NCBI GenBank assembly: GCA_007280895.1
Contig: QYQN01000108.1
Span: forward strand, 1 to 55,834
DNA from: Methylococcaceae bacterium
Lineage (GTDB): Bacteria; Pseudomonadota; Gammaproteobacteria; Methylococcales; Methylomonadaceae
Length of the DNA stretch: 55,834 bases
Direction: 5' to 3'
Shown: in pieces, positions 49,640 to 55,834 of the stretch
How the letters are laid out: each line of letters opens with the position of its first letter
How positions within the stretch are numbered: position 1 is the stretch's first letter
The notes under the pieces: generated by a model
Databases searched by the model: none
Seen by the model: only the letters and a program-made list of their open reading frames with translations
What the model was told of the DNA's origin: nothing
Program-made: the position numbers and the translations under genes

Positions 49640-50069
49640 GCAATGCTTAACGTTTGAAGGGCTAGTGAATTATAAAACAGCGTTATGTTGGGCAATGAGC
49701 TAATTATCAAAGAACCGATTTTCAACCTAATATTACCAGTGGGTAGTGTAGAATGGTTTTATTTATTTACTGTGATGACTTCGCCTAATACGAAGGGAAT
49801 GACAATGGTTTATGTATAGAGCTGTAAAGAATAATTAATTGGTTAACTTTATTTCCTTACTGGTTTGACTTTATTCAGTCCACCTCTCTCTATTGTTGAG
49901 ACAGATTGAGGGAGATTCGTTCAATATTGACAAGGTTGCTTTAGCATCGTTATCCTTTTTAGTAAGCCTCACGTTCACAGGGGAGGCAATCCATCGATCT
50001 CAATCTGTCGATGGCCTTATCATTCGGCAGATAATGTTGAATGTGGTTTGAAACTAACTATCATAATCA
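49640..50069. other. Divergent intergenic region upstream of the thioesterase-parC genes
   Basis: 430 bp. It contains GACAGATTGAG (49900-49910) and its complement CTCAATCTGTC (49999-50009), where the second copy sits in the loop and right arm of a CCATCGA/TCGATGG hairpin (49991-50014). Two alternative folds are therefore possible. No coding sequence was recognised. Confidence 0.6.
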
Positions 50070-50561
50070 ATGAAACAAGAAAAAATACTTACGATGACAG
50101 TGTTAATGACACCCGATATGGCTAATTTTTCGGGTAATGTGCATGGCGGGGCATTACTTAAATTATTAGATCAGGTGGCTTATGCCTGTGCAGCAAAATA
50201 TTGTAAAAACTATGTCGTCACTGCCGCCTTAGATCAGGTGTTTTTTAAGCAACAGGTCAATGTCGGCGAATTAGTCACGTTTCATGCTCAAGTCAATTAT
50301 GTTGGCCGCTCTTCAATGGAAATTGGTGTAAATGTCTTTGCAGAACACCTACGTACCTATGAAAAACGCTTTACCACCTCGTGTTTTTTTACCATGGTAG
50401 CCATCGATGAACAAGGCAAATCAGTGGAAGTGCCGCGATTGCAGTTAGTTACACCCGAGGATCATAATCGCTTTGCTGCAGCTGAATTAAGAAAACAGTT
50501 GCGGCAGGAAAGTTTAGAAAAAAGTCGAATTTTACACACCGAGTTTGAGGATGATTGTTAA
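50070..50561 (+). CDS. Acyl-CoA thioesterase, hotdog fold (YciA-like)
   Basis: 163 aa. The single hotdog domain has NVHGGALLKLLDQVAYACAA with the conserved Asp, and a VTAALDQVFFKQQVNVGELVTF block. The family cleaves acyl-CoA thioesters in the cytoplasm. Chain-length preference cannot be read here. It abuts parC with no gap. Confidence 0.9.
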   Translation: MKQEKILTMTVLMTPDMANFSGNVHGGALLKLLDQVAYACAAKYCKNYVVTAALDQVFFKQQVNVGELVTFHAQVNYVGRSSMEIGVNVFAEHLRTYEKRFTTSCFFTMVAIDEQGKSVEVPRLQLVTPEDHNRFAAAELRKQLRQESLEKSRILHTEFEDDC

Positions 50562-52793
50562 GTGAAGGCTATAGATAATTTTGAACAACTGCCATTAAAG
50601 GATTTTGCAGAAAAAGCCTATTTAGATTATTCAATGTACGTGATTCTTGATCGTGCCTTACCCCATCTAGCCGATGGCTTAAAACCCGTGCAGCGACGTA
50701 TTGTTTATGCCATGTCAGAATTGGGTTTAACCGCCTTAGCAAAATTTAAAAAATCGGCGCGTACCGTAGGGGATGTTTTAGGCAAATATCATCCGCATGG
50801 CGATTCGGCATGTTATGAAGCGATGGTGTTAATGGCACAAGCATTTTCCTACCGATATCCCTTGATTGATGGACAAGGCAATTGGGGCTCACCTGATGAT
50901 CCTAAATCTTTTGCTGCCATGCGTTACACCGAATCACGTCTCACCCTTTATGCACAATCGTTATTAAACGAATTAGGACAGGGCACAGTGGAATGGACGG
51001 ATAACTTTGATGGCACCTTACAAGAACCAGAACTTTTACCTGCGCGTTTGCCCAATATTTTATTGAATGGCACGATGGGCATCGCGGTGGGTATGGCAAC
51101 CGATATTCCCCCGCATAATTTACGTGAAGTAGTGCAAGCGTGTCTGGCGTTATTGGACGACCCTGAGTGTTCCTTAGCCACCTTATTAACGCATATCAAC
51201 GGGCCGGATTATCCCACCGATGCTGAAATTATCACGTCTGAAGAAGATATTCGCGCAGTGTATGTATCGGGTGGTGGTTCAATAAAAATGCGCGCCACCT
51301 ATGAGCTTGAAGACGGTGTCATTATCATTACCGCCTTACCTCATCAAGTGTCTGGGGCTAAGTTAATGGAGCAGATAGCCGCGCAGATGTTAGCCAAAAA
51401 ACTACCGATGATTGAAGATTTACGTGATGAATCAGATCATGAAAATCCCACACGTTTACTAATTATTCCCAAAACTAAACGACTGGAAGTTGAGTCAGTC
51501 ATGTCGCATTTATTTGCCACCACCGATTTGGAAAAAAGTTATCGCGTTAATTTAAATATGATTGGCTTAGATGGGCGACCTAAAGTCAAAGATTTGCGCA
51601 CTATTTTAACTGAATGGCTAAGCTTTAGAATTGCGACAGTGCGCAGACGCTTGCAATACCGATTGGATAAAGTCGTGGCACGGTTGCATATTTTAGATGG
51701 CTTATTAATTGCCTTTTTAAATATAGATGAAGTGATTGCCATTGTTCGTGCTGAAGATTATCCCAAGCCTGTATTAATCAAACGCTTTAGCATTAGTGAG
51801 GTACAAGCTGAAGCTATTTTGGAATTAAAATTACGTCAATTAGCGAAATTAGAAGAGCTTAAAATTCGTGGTGAGCAAGCTGAATTAGCCGCAGAACGTA
51901 TGGAATTAGAGCAATACTTAAATTCAGAAGTTTTATTAAGGCGTTTAGTTCGTGCTGAATTACAGGCCGATGCAGAAAAATACGGTGATCTTAGACGCTC
52001 GCCCATTGTGTCCCGTGCGGCAGCACAAGCGTTGGCAACGACCGCCTTAATAAGCAATGAGCCGATCACAGTGATTTTGTCAGAGAAAGGGTGGATAAGA
52101 GCGGCTAAAGGTCATGATTTTGAGGTAAGTACACTCAATTATCGTACTGGTGATGGCTTTGCCGATGCCTTACGCTGTCGCTCTACGCAAGCTATTGTGG
52201 TGTTTGATTCCACAGGACGTAGCTATATTATTTCTGCTCATGATTTACCTTCAGCGCGCACTCATGGCGAACCCTTAACCGCACGCTTAAATCCGCCTGC
52301 GGGAGCCGTTTTTAGGTATCTTCTGGCAGCTCAAGCAGAAGCGCAGGTGATGTTAATCAGCACTCATGGTTATGGCTTTCTTGCGCCCATACAAGAACTG
52401 CACACCAAAAACAAAGCGGGTAAAAGTGTTGTAGCGTTAACGGATGGTGCGCACTTATGTCAACCTATGCACCTTAATACAGCTACCGATTTACTCGTCA
52501 TAATTACCGCGCAAGGTAGATTACTGATTATGCCAAGCACCGAATTACCTGTACTTGCGCGGGGGCGTGGCAATAAATTGGTCAAGCTTACTAGCGAAGA
52601 GCTTGCTACAGGAAAAGATTATGTTCTTGCAAGCGTCATATTACCCGAGTCGGCCAGTTTAAAAATATGTTCTGGCAAACAGTTTTTATTATTGAAATCA
52701 TACGAATTAAGTCCCTATCTAGGCACACGCGGTCAACGTGGGCAGCTCTTACCTAGAGGCTTTCAGCGTGTGGACAGTGTATCAATAGAGTAA
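50562..52793 (+). CDS. parC: DNA topoisomerase IV subunit A
   Basis: 743 aa (E. coli 752), with a GTG start directly after the thioesterase stop codon. [27 protein letters not shown] is the type IIA start block. The catalytic tyrosine is in [10 protein letters not shown] near residue 118. The C-terminal domain has GyrA-like blades ([37 protein letters not shown]). The lack of the GyrA box QRRGGKG favours ParC over GyrA. It decatenates chromosomes with ParE. The parE gene is not in this window. Confidence 0.95.
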   Translation: MKAIDNFEQLPLKDFAEKAYLDYSMYVILDRALPHLADGLKPVQRRIVYAMSELGLTALAKFKKSARTVGDVLGKYHPHGDSACYEAMVLMAQAFSYRYPLIDGQGNWGSPDDPKSFAAMRYTESRLTLYAQSLLNELGQGTVEWTDNFDGTLQEPELLPARLPNILLNGTMGIAVGMATDIPPHNLREVVQACLALLDDPECSLATLLTHINGPDYPTDAEIITSEEDIRAVYVSGGGSIKMRATYELEDGVIIITALPHQVSGAKLMEQIAAQMLAKKLPMIEDLRDESDHENPTRLLIIPKTKRLEVESVMSHLFATTDLEKSYRVNLNMIGLDGRPKVKDLRTILTEWLSFRIATVRRRLQYRLDKVVARLHILDGLLIAFLNIDEVIAIVRAEDYPKPVLIKRFSISEVQAEAILELKLRQLAKLEELKIRGEQAELAAERMELEQYLNSEVLLRRLVRAELQADAEKYGDLRRSPIVSRAAAQALATTALISNEPITVILSEKGWIRAAKGHDFEVSTLNYRTGDGFADALRCRSTQAIVVFDSTGRSYIISAHDLPSARTHGEPLTARLNPPAGAVFRYLLAAQAEAQVMLISTHGYGFLAPIQELHTKNKAGKSVVALTDGAHLCQPMHLNTATDLLVIITAQGRLLIMPSTELPVLARGRGNKLVKLTSEELATGKDYVLASVILPESASLKICSGKQFLLLKSYELSPYLGTRGQRGQLLPRGFQRVDSVSIE

Positions 52794-52798
52794 ACGCG

Positions 52799-52820
52799 CT
52801 CGCTTTACGTTAAGAGCGAG
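52799..52820 (+). terminator. Hairpin after parC
   Basis: CTCGCT pairs with AGCGAG over a 10-base loop, six bases after the parC stop. The stem is short and no T-run follows. Confidence 0.45.
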
Positions 52821-52859
52821 TCAGTGCAATGGATACATAAAGCAGGATAGCAGGATGTT

Positions 52860-52893
52860 GGGAGGGTAAGCGCTGCTTGCTAGTGGGCACGCC
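52860..52893 (+). repeat. Possible third copy of the repeat found around hypAB
   Basis: GGGAGGGTAAGCGCTGCTTG continues to CTAGTGGGCACGCC. The core AAGCGCTGCTTGCTAG matches copy A's AAGCGTTGCTTGCCAG at 14 of 16 positions. Similarity outside the core is weaker. Confidence 0.5.
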
Positions 52894-52953
52894 ATATCGC
52901 CTCTTACCTTTATAGATTTTATTTTTTTGATATTTTTTTACTACGCCTTGGTT

Positions 52954-55611
52954 ATGACTTTAAAAAATTCAGTGTTAAATGTAATGACTCGTTGTGGAAA
53001 TTGGGGGCTTAGCCATCCAGTTGGGATGCTTGTTATTATCATGATAATTATGTGGGGAGCGTGGGAATACACCGCTCAACATCTAAGTATTAATACAGAT
53101 ACCACCGAGTTAGTTGCGCCTGAGGCAGATTTTCAAAAAAATAGCCGACAATTTGAGAAAGCATTCCCACAAGATATGCGCACCTTATTATTGGTATTGG
53201 AGTCAACAACACCTGAATTAACAAAAACAGCCAGCAAGCGTTTAGGGCAATTATTGGCTAATGATAAGACCCATTTTGATTTTGTCTATTTACCTGCCGA
53301 CAATGCCTATTTACGAAAAAATGGGTTGCTTTATTTAGATGTTAACCGCTTAAACCAGCTGTCGGACAGCTTAGTCAAAGCCCAGCCCTTTATCGGACGC
53401 ATTGCTGAACAGCCTAATTTAACAGGTTTTTTATCGATTATTGATGAGGCCTTGCAAGCCAGCACAACACCCGATAAGGGTGCTGTTGATTTGCTTAGCA
53501 TCATCAATAAAGTATCCTCGACCTTACGTGCAACGATCAATAATGAACCCACCATGCTGTCTTGGGAAAGTATGATTGTTGATAAGACCTTAGCTTCCAC
53601 TACTCAGTTTATTATTGTTCGTCCAAAATTAGATTACACGCAGATTCGTCCAGCAGAACAAGCCATCACTACGGTAAAAAAAGCCCTTAGTACCATTCAA
53701 GAACCCAACTTACCGCAGATAAAAATGTGGATAACTGGAGAGTTAGGCTTAGAAGATGACGAGCTATCTGGTATGAGTACCGGCACCTTCACAGCAAGTT
53801 TATTTTCAATCGTGCTCGTGTTAGTGATTTTGATGTTGGCGTATCGCTCGCTTTATCTCACCCTTGTTACCTTAGTTACGTTAGCGTTAGGGATGATTTT
53901 ATGCGGCGCGTTTGCCGCGTTTGCCGTGCAGGAATTAAATTTAATTTCAGTCGCTTTTGCCGTCTCAAACATTGGTTTAGGCGTGGAATATGCCATACAT
54001 TTTTGTTTACGGTATCGTGATAATTTAGCACATCATATTAGTCGTGAACGCGCTATAAGCGGCACCTTAACCTCAACCAGTCCGTCCTTATTATTATGCG
54101 CCGGCACCACTGCCATTGGTTTGTATGCCTTTATTCCAACGGACTATCAAGGCGTCTCTGAATTAGGTTTATTGGCAGGTACCAGTTTATTTATCTGTTT
54201 ATTAGTAACATTAACGGTATTACCCGTGTTATTAACGTTAATTCCCGTGCATATCACTCATTTGCCTGAAACAAATCATAAACGCTTCTTTCACTTCCCT
54301 GAAAAACTCGCTAATTTCACCTTACATTTTGCGCAACCAATTGTCATTATCGTAGGCATTCTTGCCGTACTTGCACTAGGCATGGTAACGCAGGTGCAAA
54401 CGGATTTTAATCCTATCAATTTGCGCGACCCTACAACAGATTCAGTGATTGCCTTTAAAAATCTAATTAAAGATAAAGACACCACGCCCATGACCTTAAC
54501 AGTGTTGGTTAACGATGCGGCAAAAGTAAAAGCCTTGCAAGCACAATTAAGTGCCTTACCCAGTGTTGAAAAAACTGTAAGTTTGTTTGATTTTATTCCC
54601 AGCGAACAGTCAGAAAAGCTGGCAATTATTGACGACATGGCAGAAACCTTGGGGTTAAATTTAGCTCGTTTTCCAGAATTGCAGCTAAGCACCGATCCTG
54701 TACCAAGTATTGAGCACTTAATTACCACTATCGAGCAGACGCTGCCTAAAAAAACACAAGCTAGTGACATTGCGTCCCTACTTTCGTTAAAAATTGAATT
54801 ACAGGCCTTGCTCGATGAATTAAATAATCGACAAATCAGCAGTCGTCGTCAGTTTCTTGAACGCGTTCATTCAAGTGTATTAGGAACCTTGCCACCAGTC
54901 ATGAATGATTTATTGACAGGGTTAAATGCAGAACATATTCGCTTGGAAGCGTTGCCTCCAGAGATGCGAGATCGTTGGGTAAGTAAAGAGCAGTTGTATC
55001 GTATTCAGATTTTTCCTAAGCAAGATGTCAATGATTTAGATCATTTGGAAGACTTTATTACCGACGTGCAAACGTTAGCGCCTAACGCCACGGATTTACC
55101 AATTTTGTATTGGGAATCTATGAAAGCCGTGGTGGGTGCATTTAAACAAGCCATCACCATTGCGTTGCTAACAATTGCTATTGTGTTATTAATCATTCGT
55201 CGCAATATCACCGATACCTTGCTAATTATGACACCCTTAGTGTTGGCAGGCTTATTCACCATGGCGAGTACCGTAATCACCCACACGCCGATTAATTTTG
55301 CCAATATTATTGCACTGCCCTTGTTATTAGGATTTGGTGTCGATAATGGCATTCACATGGTCGAAAAATTGCGTCATTCACTCTCAGAAGAGCAAAATAT
55401 TTATAAATCGAGTACCGCAAGAGCCATGTTTTTTGGTGCTTTAACCACCAGTTCGAGTTTTGCGGGCTTAGCCTTCTCACCCCATGAAGGCATTGCCAGC
55501 ATGGGCTTAGTGATAACTATTGGGATTTTTTGGATAATGACCAGTACCTTTATAATCTTGCCAGCTTTGGGTAAGTTAGTCTTAAAGCCGCAAGGAACCA
55601 TGGCAAAATAG
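52954..55611 (+). CDS. MMPL/RND transporter, HpnN-like
   Basis: 885 aa from the ATG at 52954; the track's TTG start adds nine residues. The first helix (HPVGMLVIIMIIMWGAWEY) is followed by a periplasmic domain of about 230 residues (SINTDTTELVAPEADFQKNS). Two blocks of five to six helices follow, each like an MMPL core (GLGVEYAIHFCLRYRDNLAHH, GFGVDNGIHMVEKLRHSL). The pattern YLRKNGLLYLDVNRLNQLSD is reminiscent of HpnN, which carries hopanoids to the outer membrane. No hopanoid-synthesis genes are visible here, so the substrate is inferred. Confidence 0.85.
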   Translation: MTLKNSVLNVMTRCGNWGLSHPVGMLVIIMIIMWGAWEYTAQHLSINTDTTELVAPEADFQKNSRQFEKAFPQDMRTLLLVLESTTPELTKTASKRLGQLLANDKTHFDFVYLPADNAYLRKNGLLYLDVNRLNQLSDSLVKAQPFIGRIAEQPNLTGFLSIIDEALQASTTPDKGAVDLLSIINKVSSTLRATINNEPTMLSWESMIVDKTLASTTQFIIVRPKLDYTQIRPAEQAITTVKKALSTIQEPNLPQIKMWITGELGLEDDELSGMSTGTFTASLFSIVLVLVILMLAYRSLYLTLVTLVTLALGMILCGAFAAFAVQELNLISVAFAVSNIGLGVEYAIHFCLRYRDNLAHHISRERAISGTLTSTSPSLLLCAGTTAIGLYAFIPTDYQGVSELGLLAGTSLFICLLVTLTVLPVLLTLIPVHITHLPETNHKRFFHFPEKLANFTLHFAQPIVIIVGILAVLALGMVTQVQTDFNPINLRDPTTDSVIAFKNLIKDKDTTPMTLTVLVNDAAKVKALQAQLSALPSVEKTVSLFDFIPSEQSEKLAIIDDMAETLGLNLARFPELQLSTDPVPSIEHLITTIEQTLPKKTQASDIASLLSLKIELQALLDELNNRQISSRRQFLERVHSSVLGTLPPVMNDLLTGLNAEHIRLEALPPEMRDRWVSKEQLYRIQIFPKQDVNDLDHLEDFITDVQTLAPNATDLPILYWESMKAVVGAFKQAITIALLTIAIVLLIIRRNITDTLLIMTPLVLAGLFTMASTVITHTPINFANIIALPLLLGFGVDNGIHMVEKLRHSLSEEQNIYKSSTARAMFFGALTTSSSFAGLAFSPHEGIASMGLVITIGIFWIMTSTFIILPALGKLVLKPQGTMAK

Positions 55612-55644
55612 AAGATTGAACACGAGTACTCAACTCCTCCATAC

Positions 55645-55690
55645 AAAAAAAACCGCCCTTAGTTTTCAGTAATCTATGAGCGGTTTTTTT
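55645..55690 (+). terminator. Terminator after the MMPL gene
   Basis: AAAAAAAACCGC and GCGGTTTTTTT close a loop of about 23 bases, giving a stem with a seven-T end. It stands 34 bases after the stop codon. Confidence 0.85.
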
Positions 55691-55748
55691 ATGGCTAAAT
55701 GATAGAATCATGGCTTTAACTTGACGTGCTTAACTCTGGGAAAGCCAC

Positions 55749-55834
55749 ATGATCAGCAAATACTTCAACCCTTACACAGATTTTGGTTTTAAAAAACTGT
55801 TTGGTGAAGAAGCCAGCAAAGACTTGTTAGTTGA
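55749..55834 (+). CDS. Rpn family nuclease (5' end, cut by the right edge)
   Basis: 28 codons are visible: MISKYFNPYTDFGFKKLFGE followed by EASKDLLV. This matches the start of the Rpn protein at 42401 (NPFTDYGFKRLFGEEANKDLL) with conservative changes. The gene continues beyond the window. It is too short to tell whether the full gene is intact. Confidence 0.8.
   Translation, partial: MISKYFNPYTDFGFKKLFGEEASKDLLV

Overview
The window looks like chromosomal DNA of an AT-rich gammaproteobacterium. The main evidence is gene order: hrcA-grpE-dnaK-dnaJ-dapB, glnE-ilvE-waaF-waaC (an order known from pseudomonads and relatives) and yciB-yciI-bolA-peptidylprolyl isomerase. An HpnN-like MMPL exporter and Rpn-type nucleases would fit Methylococcales or Thiotrichales, but the order is inference and cannot be fixed from this sequence alone. 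Almost all genes are housekeeping, and their reading frames are intact.

Layout. 1-2.1 kb: 5' part of a type I restriction methylase gene (hsdM, runs off the left edge and is absent from the ORF track) and ssb. 2.1-5.4 kb: NlpE-like periplasmic protein, uppP and tilS. 5.5-6.4 kb: two unrecognised genes in tandem. 6.6-11.3 kb: acnB and divergent recJ. 11.4-13.9 kb (minus): small unknown gene, yciB, yciI, bolA and a parvulin lipoprotein. 14.3-20.6 kb (plus): DUF1244 gene, hrcA, grpE, dnaK, dnaJ, dapB. 20.7-24.5 kb: exported unknown protein, lnt, YbfF-type hydrolase and DUF445 protein. 24.7-28.3 kb: hypA-hypB and an Aer-like chemoreceptor. 28.4-34.4 kb (minus): glnE-ilvE-waaF-waaC. 34.6-38.8 kb: diguanylate cyclase, YhiN-like flavoprotein, membrane protein and trpS. 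39.2-42.0 kb: feoABC behind a likely Fur box. 42.4-46.1 kb: Rpn nuclease with a REEG repeat, DUF5610 protein, gamma-carbonic-anhydrase-like protein and alaC. 46.2-49.6 kb: large MscK/MscM-type channel. 50.1-55.6 kb: thioesterase, parC and MMPL transporter. The right edge cuts a second Rpn gene.

How the genes work together. The window joins protein quality control (HrcA, GrpE, DnaK, DnaJ, parvulin), envelope building (UppP, Lnt, WaaC, WaaF, HpnN-like exporter, mechanosensitive channel), metal handling (HypA/HypB for nickel, FeoABC for ferrous iron, NlpE-like protein) and central metabolism (AcnB, DapB, IlvE, AlaC, GlnE).

The less ordinary content is between genes. A 71-bp MITE lies between dnaK and dnaJ, with perfect 14-bp terminal inverted repeats and a perfect 8-bp target duplication. 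A 124-bp relative upstream of the NlpE-like gene has a 7/8 duplication, and a decayed relative follows the chemoreceptor gene. A different ~52-bp repeat brackets hypAB in inverted orientation. REP-like palindromes, a sigma-32-like promoter before dnaK and a CRP/FNR-like site also stand out. I found no convincing new multi-gene system. The best unknown candidates are the gene pair at 5479-6382 and the repeat families.
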